Source of the DNA: CAMBDR01 sp046597185
GTDB lineage: Bacteria; Pseudomonadota; Gammaproteobacteria; Burkholderiales; Burkholderiaceae_D
DNA: 12,966 nucleotides
Assembly: GCA_046597185.1 (NCBI GenBank)
Contig: JBKJLF010000592.1
Location: 1 to 12,966 of the forward strand
Direction: 5' to 3'
Positions 6,317 through 12,966 of this stretch are shown piece after piece; positions within the stretch are counted from its first letter, which is position 1, and every line of letters begins with the position of its first letter. A model generated the notes under the pieces. It was not told where the DNA came from and searched no databases. It saw only the letters and a list, made by a program, of their open reading frames with translations. Both the position numbers and the translations under genes were made by a program.

Positions 6317-9243
6317 CCTTCCGCCTCCTTGCCAAGCTTGGCAAAATCCCCTGCACTAACGAAGGAAATATTGGCCGCTTTTATATAGTCGCGCAATACT
6401 GAATTGACTTGCGCCAAGTTTAGCTCCGCCACTTTTTCATCCAGTGTTTTGTCAAACAGCATGGTGCGATCAACATTCAGATAATTAGCCAGACGGGTTG
6501 CGAGCGGGCCATCTTCGGTACGATTGACTTCTTCTGATTGACGCCAGCCTTTTTTCGCTGCCGCCAGTTCCGCTTCGGTAAACCCTTCCCGCAACACTTT
6601 GCCAATTTCATCGCGCATCGCAGCTTCCACTTTGGCACTGTTTTGCGGTGCGCTAATGGCAAAGGCCAGCCATAGCGTGGCATTGTCCAGGGCGGGGACA
6701 TTGAGTTGTGAGCCGACGGCATAGGATAAACCGTCTTTTTGTCGGATGCGGTCAGCCAGGCGGCTATGGAGCGTGCCGCCACCCAGGATGTAATTGGCGA
6801 TCAATAAAGCCGGGTACTGGGGGTCGCTGTCTTTGAGTTGCATGGTATGGGTGGCAATTAACACGCTATTGGCTTTGTCGGGGGTTTTCAGCGTCAATTT
6901 GTTGCCCATGGATGGCTTAAATACCACGGCGGTGCGGGTATAAGGCTGTTGCGCTTTCCAATTGCCAAACAAGGTATTGACCTGGGCTTTTAGTGCCACC
7001 GGGTCAAAATCGCCCACCGCAGCAAAATTGGCGCTGTTGGCACCATAAAATGTGGCGTGGAAGGCTTTCACATCGTCCAATTTGACGGCTTGCATGGCCA
7101 CCAATTGTTCAGGTAAGGTGAAGGTGTGTTTGATATGGCCCTCGGGGGTGGGGTCATTCATGCGCCGTGCCGCATTGACTGCCAGGGGTTGCGGTTCGGG
7201 AATTTCGCGCTCAATCCGGGCCGCCATTTCGCGTTGGAATTGTTGGAATTCCGTGGCGCTATATGCGGGCTTTTTCAACATATCGGCCAGCAAATCGATG
7301 CTGGCGGCCAGGTTTTCACGCACCGTGGTAATGCTTGCGCTGACGCCTTCGGCGGTGCCATTGATGTTGACCTGGGTTTTGAGTTTGTCAAACGCATCCT
7401 TGATTTCTTCGCGCGACATGCGCGCGCTGCCGTGATCGAGCAAACCCGCAGCAAAGATGCCAATCTGGGCTTTGCCCTGCAAACTGTCGGCATTGCCAAG
7501 GCGCAGTTGCAGCGTGAGGTTCACCGTAGCGCCCTTGGTTTTCTTGGGCAAGAGCACGCCTTTCAAGCCATTGGGCAAAGTAAAGCGCTGGGTGCGTTGT
7601 TCAATGCCAGCTGGCGTGGTATTGAAGGCTTCACCTTGCGCTATCACGGCATGGCCTTTGTAGTCTTTGACGAGGGCGGCAATATCGGGCGTGGCCGGGA
7701 CTTCGGTGCGCTCTGCATTGTCGGTGGGAATGAAGCGGCCTATCGTGCGGTTGGTCGGTTTGAAGTATTTATGGGCTGCCGCCTGCAAATCGGCGGCACT
7801 GACTTTTTCAAGCTGGTCGCGCTGGATAAAAAATAAACGCCAGTCACCCGCTGCCATCGATTCGGTGAGCGCGATGGACAGGCCGGCCGTGTCGTTGGTC
7901 GCAAGTTCGACTTGCTTGCGGTAAGCTTGTTTGGCGCGCGCCAATTCGGCTTCGGTAATTGGTTCTGCCTTGAGGTTTTCAATCACTTTCAGGGCGACTT
8001 CCTGTGTCGTATCGAGCTTGCCATCTTTGGGGACGATGATGTTGAAAATACTGTAGCCGGGTTCCAGATTGGAGCTGCCGCCGAAATTGATTTTGGTTGC
8101 CAATTGGGTTTCGACCAGGGCTTTGTGCAAGCGGCCACTGGGTGCGTCGGTCAAAATATCGCCCAGCAGGCTAATCGCGATATCGTCAATATGGCCGCTC
8201 GGCGGCACATGGTAGCCCAGACCCAGGTATTGGGTGCCGCCGCTACGGCGTACATTCACACTGCGTTCGCCATCTTGCGCCGGTTCACTGGTATAAGTGG
8301 CTTGCAGTACGCGCGACGGACGTGGAATGCGGCCAAACAAATCATTTACCTGCTTCAATACTTTGGCTTCATCGAAGCGGCCCGCCACCATCAGCATGGC
8401 GTTGTCCGGCTGGTAGTAATTGTGATAAAAGGCACGCAGACGCGGGATATTGACTTGTTCAATGTCAGAGCGGGTACCAATGACGGCTTTGCCATAATTG
8501 TGCCAGTCAAAGGCCAGTGCCTGAATCCTTTGATTGGTGACACGGATCGGGTCACTTTCCGAGCGTTCAAATTCATTACGCACCACCGTCATTTCGCCTT
8601 TTTGGGTTTGCGGGTTCCATAAATCGTTTTGATCGATGGTGGCATTGATCATGCGATCCGCTTCCAGTTCAAGCAGTTGGCGCAAATTGCTGTCGTTGGC
8701 CGGAAAGGTGGCGTAATAATTGGTGCGGTCATACCAGGTGGTGCCGTTAAATTGAGCTCCCGTCGAATTCAACAATTCGACCGGGGTTTTGCTGCCTTTT
8801 TTCAGGCCAAAATTCACGCTGGGCTTAAATAACAGATGTTCCAGTAAATGCGCCATCCCGGTCTCGCCATAGTTTTCATGGCGTGAGCCAACCATGTAGA
8901 CAATATTGGTGGTAATGGTCGGCTTGCTGGCATCGGGTAGCAGCAGCACACGTAAGCCATTGTTTAAGCGGTATTCGGTAATGCCTTCGATGCTGGTCAC
9001 TTTGGTCGCTACGCTGTTGCCTGGTGCGGCTTTGGGCGTCATTTTGGCGCTGGCAGTGGTTTTGGCTGTGGCGCGGGGTGTGGCTCGATTGTGCGAGGCG
9101 CGTGCAGCCCGTAGAGGGCTGGCGTGGGCGCGGCCATGGTGCGCAACCGCCTTGTGGGCGTGCGAAGGTTTGGCGTTGGCGATATCAACCAGGCTGAGGG
9201 ACAAGATGCCCGCGCTCAACATCAGTGTAGTCAGGAGTTTCAT
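6307..9243 (-). CDS. Exported two-domain M16 (insulinase/pitrilysin-type) zinc peptidase
   Basis: This 978-residue protein starts with a signal peptide (about 1-24, ending ANA before KPSHAH), so it should act in the periplasm. A His/Ala/Arg/Thr-rich spacer (about 25-80) follows. The first M16 half carries the inverted zinc motif HLLEH (His132, Glu135, His136), with the third ligand probably Glu217 in GEMTVVRNEFE. The second half begins near residue 551 (RFTLPNGLKGVLLP); at the place of the zinc motif it has GLLDHGS, so it is catalytically dead, as usual in this fold. The Arg/Tyr motif near the end (SRLADRIRQKDGLSYAVGS, R828 and Y841) is the conserved C-terminal substrate-binding element. Such peptidases are clamshells that degrade peptides and unfolded short proteins. 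AAAGGA (9249-9254) lies 5 nt before the ATG. The gene is 101 bases downstream of rpe on the same strand and may be co-transcribed with it. Confidence 0.93.
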   Translation of the reverse strand: MKLLTTLMLSAGILSLSLVDIANAKPSHAHKAVAHHGRAHASPLRAARASHNRATPRATAKTTASAKMTPKAAPGNSVATKVTSIEGITEYRLNNGLRVLLLPDASKPTITTNIVYMVGSRHENYGETGMAHLLEHLLFKPSVNFGLKKGSKTPVELLNSTGAQFNGTTWYDRTNYYATFPANDSNLRQLLELEADRMINATIDQNDLWNPQTQKGEMTVVRNEFERSESDPIRVTNQRIQALAFDWHNYGKAVIGTRSDIEQVNIPRLRAFYHNYYQPDNAMLMVAGRFDEAKVLKQVNDLFGRIPRPSRVLQATYTSEPAQDGERSVNVRRSGGTQYLGLGYHVPPSGHIDDIAISLLGDILTDAPSGRLHKALVETQLATKINFGGSSNLEPGYSIFNIIVPKDGKLDTTQEVALKVIENLKAEPITEAELARAKQAYRKQVELATNDTAGLSIALTESMAAGDWRLFFIQRDQLEKVSAADLQAAAHKYFKPTNRTIGRFIPTDNAERTEVPATPDIAALVKDYKGHAVIAQGEAFNTTPAGIEQRTQRFTLPNGLKGVLLPKKTKGATVNLTLQLRLGNADSLQGKAQIGIFAAGLLDHGSARMSREEIKDAFDKLKTQVNINGTAEGVSASITTVRENLAASIDLLADMLKKPAYSATEFQQFQREMAARIEREIPEPQPLAVNAARRMNDPTPEGHIKHTFTLPEQLVAMQAVKLDDVKAFHATFYGANSANFAAVGDFDPVALKAQVNTLFGNWKAQQPYTRTAVVFKPSMGNKLTLKTPDKANSVLIATHTMQLKDSDPQYPALLIANYILGGGTLHSRLADRIRQKDGLSYAVGSQLNVPALDNATLWLAFAISAPQNSAKVEAAMRDEIGKVLREGFTEAELAAAKKGWRQSEEVNRTEDGPLATRLANYLNVDRTMLFDKTLDEKVAELNLAQVNSVLRDYIKAANISFVSAGDFAKLGKEAEGKK
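6329..6344. repeat. Perfect 16-bp palindrome inside the peptidase 3' end
   Basis: TTGCCAAGCTTGGCAA is identical to its own reverse complement and lies in the last codons of the M16 gene (FAKLGKE). In RNA it could fold into a short stem, but there is no usable loop or T-run to make it a terminator. It may be chance within coding sequence. Confidence 0.9.
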
Positions 9244-9344
9244 GCGTATCCTTTGAAATTCGAAGGGGAAATCGATAGTAATGGTTTTCGTGTGCCTGGA
9301 TAAATTTCTTTTTTTGCTGTTGCGATGAGTCGCCAGGGTTGCTT

Positions 9345-10016
9345 TTAAGCTTTGATTGACGCCAATTCGGCACGCATTGCATTGATGACATCATGGTAAT
9401 TGGGTTGTCCAAAAATGGCGGAACCGGCGACAAAGGTATCGGCACCCGTAGCGGCAACGGCCGCAATATTATCGACTTTGATACCGCCATCGACTTCCAG
9501 CATGATGTCACGCCCGGTTTCATCGATTAATTTGCGCACGGCGGCAATCTTTTTCAGGGTGTGGGGAATAAATGACTGTCCACCAAAACCAGGATTCACA
9601 CTCATGAGCAAAATAATATCGAGTTTATCCATCACATGCTCAAGATAATGCAAGGGGGTGCCAGGGTTAAAGGCCAGCCCGGCTTTACAGCCATGGTCGC
9701 GGATTAATTGTAAGCTGCGGTCAATGTGTTCGGACGCTTCCGGGTGGAAGGTGATGATATTGGCCCCCGCTTTGGCGAAATCGGGAATGATGCGGTCAAC
9801 CGGTTTGACCATTAAATGCACGTCAATCGGCGCGCTCACATGGGGGCGTATCGCCTGACAGACCAAGGGGCCGATGGTGAGATTGGGTACATAGTGGTTA
9901 TCCATCACGTCAAAATGGATGATGTCGGCACCGGCTTGTATCACGTTTTTAACTTCTTCACCCAAACGGGCAAAATCGGCGGAGAGAATGCTGGGAGCGA
10001 TACGGAAAGTGGTCAT
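9345..10016 (-). CDS. rpe: Ribulose-phosphate 3-epimerase
   Basis: The enzyme interconverts D-ribulose 5-phosphate and D-xylulose 5-phosphate in the pentose phosphate (or Calvin) pathway in the cytoplasm. The 223-residue product is of normal length for the family and is a TIM barrel with all key residues: Ser11 in APSILSADF, metal ligands His34 and Asp36 (HFDVMDNHYVPN), His67 (DVHLMV) and Asp176 (EVDGGI), the catalytic pair being Asp36/Asp176. The phosphate-binding parts MSVNPGFGGQSF (138-149) and VAGSAIF are present. The start at 10016 (MTTFRIAPSILSADF) is chosen because it matches the family; the frame extends up to 10124, but those 36 residues look untranslated. No good Shine-Dalgarno precedes this ATG. 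In many betaproteobacteria rpe is followed by gph and trpE; here an M16 peptidase follows instead. Confidence 0.97.
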   Translation of the reverse strand: MTTFRIAPSILSADFARLGEEVKNVIQAGADIIHFDVMDNHYVPNLTIGPLVCQAIRPHVSAPIDVHLMVKPVDRIIPDFAKAGANIITFHPEASEHIDRSLQLIRDHGCKAGLAFNPGTPLHYLEHVMDKLDIILLMSVNPGFGGQSFIPHTLKKIAAVRKLIDETGRDIMLEVDGGIKVDNIAAVAATGADTFVAGSAIFGQPNYHDVINAMRAELASIKA

Positions 10017-10095
10017 GGTCAAAGTAGGGTGATTAATTGAAAAGTGACAGATGGCAAGGGTTTTCGGCAATGTTTGTAGCAATAAAAAATGGCGT

Positions 10096-10124
10096 ATTTT
10101 ACCCTGCCCGGAGCCTTTATTCAA
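10096..10124 (-). promoter_or_regulatory. Sigma70-type promoter for rpe
   Basis: Read leftward, TTGAAT (10124-10119), a 17-base spacer and TAAAAT (10101-10096) form a near-consensus promoter. Transcription would begin around 10089, leaving a leader of about 70 nt before the rpe ATG at 10016. This supports 10016 as the start, because the longer reading frame would begin upstream of the predicted transcript start. Confidence 0.6.
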
Positions 10125-10209
10125 AATAAAGTCATTTATTGCGTGAAATCCGGATCAGTGCTTGCGCCCGTGGCGGTTTTGGTGTGCAATGGCGGGGTTG
10201 CTTATTTTC

Positions 10210-10214
10210 GAGGA
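10210..10214 (+). promoter_or_regulatory. Ribosome binding site fixing the apaG start
   Basis: GAGGA ends 5 nt before the ATG at 10220. The frame is open to an ATG at 10139, but the ApaG family begins at the internal ATG, so the shorter protein is right. Confidence 0.7.
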
Positions 10215-10219
10215 ATCGC

Positions 10220-10594
10220 ATGACCATCTATAAACTTGGCATTACGGCAAAGCCACAGTATTTGGAAGACCAGTCTGACCCGGAGCAAGGGCAGTATGTT
10301 TTCGCCTACACCATCACCATTCAAAATTTGGGTACGATTGCGGTGCAAGTGATTGCGCGCCATTGGGTCATTACTGACGCCAATAATCATACTGAAGAAG
10401 TACGAGGGTTGGGTGTGGTCGGCCATCAACCCTTGTTGCAGCCGGATGAAAAGTTTGAATACAGCAGCGGCTCGGCTTTGCGTACCACGCAAGGAACAAT
10501 GAAGGGGGAATATTTTTGCGTTGCCGAAGATGGACATCGGTTTGAGGCGGAAATTCCCGAATTTGTATTATCATTGCCGCGTACTTTGCATTAA
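10220..10594 (+). CDS. apaG: ApaG domain protein
   Basis: The 124-residue product matches ApaG over its whole length: a fibronectin-III-like beta sandwich with YVFAYTITIQNLG (about 25-37), ARHWVITDANNHTEEVRGLGVVG and the hallmark LQPDEKFEYSSGSAL, followed by GTMKGEYFC. ApaG is a small cytoplasmic protein first named from the E. coli ksgA-apaG-apaH operon, where its loss affects Co2+ resistance and Mg2+ efflux; its biochemical role is not settled. It diverges from rpe across a 203-base gap and runs convergent to the mini-membrane-protein gene. The linkage with rpe and mltA is the betaproteobacterial arrangement. No confident apaG promoter was seen; a TTGTAG / TATTTT pair at 10074-10100 has only a 15-base spacer. 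Confidence 0.96.
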   Translation: MTIYKLGITAKPQYLEDQSDPEQGQYVFAYTITIQNLGTIAVQVIARHWVITDANNHTEEVRGLGVVGHQPLLQPDEKFEYSSGSALRTTQGTMKGEYFCVAEDGHRFEAEIPEFVLSLPRTLH

Positions 10595-10629
10595 ATGGGT
10601 GCAGGTATCGTTTGGTGGTGTCACTCAGT

Positions 10630-10650
10630 GTTGCAACCTCGTGTTGTAAC
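10630..10650. terminator. Hairpin between convergent genes
   Basis: GTTGCAAC (10630-10637) and GTTGTAAC (10643-10650) can pair as an 8-bp stem with one G-U pair and a 5-base loop. It sits directly after the mini-protein stop codon and 36 bases past apaG. The motif ACTCAGTG flanks it on both sides (10623-10630 and 10649-10656). No T-run follows on either strand, so a terminator role is uncertain. Confidence 0.3.
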
Positions 10651-10851
10651 TCAGTGGGGTTTGATTTCCTCGTCCGCCGACAAGGGCGCTACCGGAGATG
10701 GTGCCGCAGCTTGTGGCGGAGGGATTTCGCTTGGTTTCGGTGCTTCACGCAATGGGCGTGTTGGAGGTTTCTCTCCGGCGAACATCGTCCACCAAACAAT
10801 GCCGACGAGCAAGAACATCGCCACACCTGCTTCTAATAACAAGGCCCACAT
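10651..10851 (-). CDS. Small one-TM protein with proline-rich tail, unknown function
   Basis: A 66-residue product with one hydrophobic helix (about 3-24, LLLEAGVAMFLLVGIVWW) and a Pro/Ala-rich, acidic-ended tail (28-66, with PPPQAAAPSPVAP). Short proteins with an LEAG...VWWTMF-like helix are familiar from betaproteobacteria, but no function is known to me. It is probably inserted in the inner membrane, orientation uncertain. It is convergent to apaG and head to head with mltA, its ATG lying only 15 bases from the mltA ATG. No Shine-Dalgarno is visible before this ATG; Met12 (position 10818) is a possible alternative start with AGGTG upstream, but that would cut the helix. The opposite strand also has an open frame (10595-10861), rejected for lack of protein character. 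Confidence 0.65.
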   Translation of the reverse strand: MWALLLEAGVAMFLLVGIVWWTMFAGEKPPTRPLREAPKPSEIPPPQAAAPSPVAPLSADEEIKPH

Positions 10852-10866
10852 AGTAATTTGAATGAT

Positions 10867-12108
10867 ATGTTAATCAAGCGCACAATCTTACTCGCATCTG
10901 CCGCAACTGTGGCAGTTTTTCTGGTTGCCTGTACCACAACCGTGAAATTGGATCAGCCGCCGCCGCCCTTGCCAACAGCCATGCCGGCACCTGACAAGCC
11001 GGGTACGGCTCCATTGCCCCTTAAACTGAGCACCACTTTGCCCGGCGTTGGGAGTACTGAGTTATTCAAACCCGGTAGTTTTGATGCCTTACCGGGCTGG
11101 GATAAAGATGATTTGCGGGAAGCTTGGCCCGCTTTTCAGGCCTCGTGTACGGTTTTGATCAAAAAACCGGAGTGGAAAGAAGTCTGTTCGGTTGCAAAAA
11201 CAGTCAACGGCATCGATCAAGCCGCCGTCAAGTCATTTTTTGAAGCGTTTTTAACCCCCAATTTGGTGCTTGGCCAAGACGGCAGTGAAACTGGTCTGGT
11301 GACCGGGTATTATGAGCCCTTGTTGCGGGGCGCACGCAAACGGGGTGGCCCATATCAAATACCGCTACATCGGGTGCCCGAAGATTTGCTGCCGATGGAA
11401 ATGGGATCGGTTTACCCGGACTTAAAAAACATGCGTTTGCGTGGGCGCTTCGTGGGCAATAAAATCGTTCCTTATCCTTCCCGTGCCGAATTGGAAAGTA
11501 GCGGCTTTTTAAACGGCAAAGAGTTGCTTTGGGTGGATGATGCAATTGATGCGTTCTTCCTGCAAGTGCAGGGGTCGGGACGAGTCTATCTGACCGATAG
11601 CAAAGAAACCGTGCGGGTAGCCTATGCCGACCAAAACGGCCATCCTTATAAGTCGATAGGGCGCTATCTGGTGGATAAAGGCGAATTAAAGCTGGAGCAA
11701 GCGTCGATGCAAGGCATTCGCGCCTGGTTGGGCTTGAATCCTGCGCGCCAAAGTGAATTGTTTAACGCCAATCCAAGTTATGTTTTTTTTAAAGAAGAAA
11801 AACTGACCGATCCCAAAATTGGCCCCAAGGGCGCGCTCGGCGTGGCCTTAAGTGGCCAACGCTCGGTGGCGATTGATTCCAGTTTCATACCCTTGGGCTT
11901 GCCGATTTTTTTGGCAACGACCCAACCCAATAGCGAACAACCCTTGCAACGCCTGGTCATGGCACAAGATATCGGTGGTGCCATTCGGGGCGCGAATCGG
12001 GTTGACTTCTTTTGGGGATTCGGCTCAGAAGCGGGCGAAAAAGCGGGGCGTATGAAACAAAAAGGCATGGTTTGGGTATTATTGCCCAAATTATCGGCCA
12101 TTCAGTAA
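10867..12108 (+). CDS. mltA: Membrane-bound lytic murein transglycosylase A
   Basis: MltA cleaves the beta-1,4 bond between MurNAc and GlcNAc in peptidoglycan and leaves a 1,6-anhydro end. The 413-residue lipoprotein has a signal peptide with a lipobox FLVAC (Cys22) and a proline-rich tether (about 28-45), so it is probably anchored in the outer membrane facing the periplasm. The MltA domain follows: GLVTGYYEPLLRG (about 143-155), DAFFLQVQGSGRV (about 228-240), and the 3D domain MAQDIGGAIRGANRVDFFWG (about 365-384). Asp380 in VDFFWG corresponds to the catalytic Asp308 of E. coli MltA, and Asp368 is also in place. I chose the ATG at 10867 over a TTG at 10858 because it gives a normal signal peptide; neither has a clear Shine-Dalgarno. 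The channel gene follows 29 bases later, probably in the same transcript. Confidence 0.95.
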   Translation: MLIKRTILLASAATVAVFLVACTTTVKLDQPPPPLPTAMPAPDKPGTAPLPLKLSTTLPGVGSTELFKPGSFDALPGWDKDDLREAWPAFQASCTVLIKKPEWKEVCSVAKTVNGIDQAAVKSFFEAFLTPNLVLGQDGSETGLVTGYYEPLLRGARKRGGPYQIPLHRVPEDLLPMEMGSVYPDLKNMRLRGRFVGNKIVPYPSRAELESSGFLNGKELLWVDDAIDAFFLQVQGSGRVYLTDSKETVRVAYADQNGHPYKSIGRYLVDKGELKLEQASMQGIRAWLGLNPARQSELFNANPSYVFFKEEKLTDPKIGPKGALGVALSGQRSVAIDSSFIPLGLPIFLATTQPNSEQPLQRLVMAQDIGGAIRGANRVDFFWGFGSEAGEKAGRMKQKGMVWVLLPKLSAIQ

Positions 12109-12125
12109 AATTGATCGCTTGGCTG

Positions 12126-12131
12126 AGGAGG
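12126..12131 (+). promoter_or_regulatory. Ribosome binding site fixing the channel start
   Basis: AGGAGG, a perfect Shine-Dalgarno core, lies 6 nt before the ATG at 12138. The frame is open from 12012 inside mltA, but the extra 42 residues are a shadow of the mltA end. Confidence 0.85.
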
Positions 12132-12137
12132 GGCGCT

Positions 12138-12893
12138 ATGAGGGCAAGAGTTCCGCGTTTTGCGCGCACCTGGTTATTGTTTGCTTTGTTATTGTCGATC
12201 CCGGCCTTTTACCTGGCCTTGACCGCGCTAAATGCGAGCAACCGCAATTGGGGCCGGGGGCTATATCTTGCGGTGGCCGTGATCATTTTTTTGGATTTGT
12301 CGGTACAAACCAAAAAAGGTGGCCGCACCTTCGCTGGATGGCGTATGCGGCCGAGCTATTTGTTAGAAATTTTGATTGGTTTGGGTGCCTTGCTGAGCGC
12401 CTGGCGCATTGATCAATTGTGGACGGAAACGGAATGGTTGCTGCGCCTGGCTTTGGTTGCGGTAATTTTCGTGCGCTTATCCCTATTGCTGGCCAAATTC
12501 GTTGCCCCCAATCGCTTGACGCAGATTTTGTCATTGGCTGTGTTGATGTTGGTGATTTCGGGTGGTGGGTTTTATTGGTTGGAGCCACGTGTGCACTCCT
12601 ATGCGGATGGAATGTGGCTGGCGTTTACCACAGTTTCCACCGTTGGCTATGGTGATATTGTCCCTTCGACGCCAGCGGCACGGGTATTTGCCGTGTTTAT
12701 CGTCTTGCTCGGTTATGCGCTGTTTTCCATCGTCACAGCGAGTATTGCTGCCTTGTTTGTGGGCGAAGATGAAAAACGTTTGGAGCGAGAATTGCATGCC
12801 GATATTCGAGCGTTACGGCAAGAAGTAAGCGCGTTGCGTGATGATTTGCAACGCCGCCAGCAGGGAGCACCGCCGCCCCCGCCTCAACCCTGA
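12138..12893 (+). CDS. Potassium-channel-like protein (six-TM, TVGYGD filter)
   Basis: The 251-residue inner-membrane protein has the K+ channel selectivity filter TVGYGD (168-173) after a pore helix (WLAFTTVS). Hydrophobic segments at about 11-32, 39-55, 74-90, 100-118, 128-147 (S5) and 182-206 (S6) give a six-helix layout like voltage-gated-type channels. The fourth helix carries only Arg103 and Arg113 as clear positive charges, so strong voltage sensing is doubtful. After S6 comes a charged heptad-like helix (about 211-242, EKRLERELHADIRALRQEV), probably a coiled coil that holds the tetramer, then a run of five prolines. No RCK/TrkA-N or cyclic-nucleotide domain is present. Prokaryotic relatives are annotated as ion channel or Kv-like proteins, and their role is often unknown. 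It lies downstream of mltA, probably co-transcribed; no functional link is evident. Confidence 0.9.
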   Translation: MRARVPRFARTWLLFALLLSIPAFYLALTALNASNRNWGRGLYLAVAVIIFLDLSVQTKKGGRTFAGWRMRPSYLLEILIGLGALLSAWRIDQLWTETEWLLRLALVAVIFVRLSLLLAKFVAPNRLTQILSLAVLMLVISGGGFYWLEPRVHSYADGMWLAFTTVSTVGYGDIVPSTPAARVFAVFIVLLGYALFSIVTASIAALFVGEDEKRLERELHADIRALRQEVSALRDDLQRRQQGAPPPPPQP

Positions 12894-12908
12894 TCTTGCC
12901 CCACAGAT

Positions 12909-12966
12909 TTAGTGCTGAACACGGGCAATATTTGCTGCGATCATGTGTTCATGATAATCGCCAACC
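12909..12966 (-). CDS. 3' end of a further leftward gene (partial)
   Basis: From the right edge the frame is open for 18 codons and ends at TAA (12911-12909), giving VGDYHEHMIAANIARVQH. The composition is protein-like, and the position, 15 bases past the convergent channel gene, is natural for a gene end. It is too short to identify, and the open frame could be chance. Confidence 0.35.
   Translation of the reverse strand, partial: VGDYHEHMIAANIARVQH

Noticed and set aside
6299..6328. Inverted repeat GGAGGCG / CGCCTCC around the T-run as a bidirectional terminator
   Set aside because: The T-run falls inside the loop rather than after the stem, so it does not fit an intrinsic terminator on either strand.
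7126..7836. Long rightward frames of up to 236 codons inside the M16 gene (also 7912-8622)
   Set aside because: They are antisense shadows of a clearly recognisable peptidase gene and show no domain or start signal.
10017..10124. N-terminal extension of rpe to an ATG at 10124
   Set aside because: The extra 36 residues do not belong to the epimerase family and would overlap the predicted promoter and transcript start.
10595..10861. Rightward open frame of 88 codons directly after apaG
   Set aside because: It overlaps the leftward mini-protein frame, has Gly/Cys-rich shadow-like composition without a domain, and has no ribosome site; the opposite strand encodes a convincing membrane helix.
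12896..12928. TTGCCC / GGGCAA inverted repeat after the channel gene as a terminator
   Set aside because: Six-base arms, a 21-base loop and no T-run directly after; too weak to call.

Overview
The window looks like chromosomal DNA of a betaproteobacterium of moderate GC, probably in or near Burkholderiales. This rests on the linked set mltA / apaG / rpe, whose close association is typical of that class, and on Gram-negative envelope genes: a lipoprotein lytic transglycosylase, a MacA-type adaptor and a periplasmic M16 peptidase. Species cannot be assigned from the sequence alone. There are no tRNA or rRNA genes, insertion sequences or CRISPR arrays, and no gene-free stretch over 300 bases.

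Left part (1-4978, all leftward). Three genes with ATGA stop/start overlaps encode a periplasmic adaptor, an ABC ATPase and a MacB/FtsX-type permease, i.e. a split MacAB-like exporter without its own TolC. A small alpha/beta hydrolase of the aspartate-nucleophile (HDWG) class follows, 62 bases downstream. Last comes the 5' part of a gene for a P-loop ATPase that runs off the left edge. That gene has a good sigma70-type promoter of its own, so it is probably a separate unit and may belong to a system whose remainder lies outside the window.

Middle (5223-9243). Divergent from the exporter is a 346-residue signalling protein with an unusual build: a receiver domain whose phospho-acceptor Asp is Glu, a complete second receiver domain, and a C-terminal histidine-kinase-type H-box segment in which the histidine is Ser and no ATPase domain follows. 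Its stop codon lies in three perfect tandem copies of a 12-base unit. Convergent to it is a 978-residue exported two-domain M16 zinc peptidase with an active first half and a degenerate second half.

Right part (9345-12966). Ribulose-phosphate 3-epimerase (leftward, with a clear promoter) diverges from apaG. A proline-rich one-TM mini-protein sits convergent to apaG and head to head with the lytic transglycosylase gene mltA, the two start codons being only 15 bases apart. mltA is followed 29 bases later by a potassium-channel-like gene with a TVGYGD filter. The last 58 bases probably hold the 3' end of a further leftward gene.

Most of the window is ordinary housekeeping and envelope function. 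The points most worth a second look are the pseudo-receiver/pseudo-H-box regulator and the truncated ATPase at the left edge.
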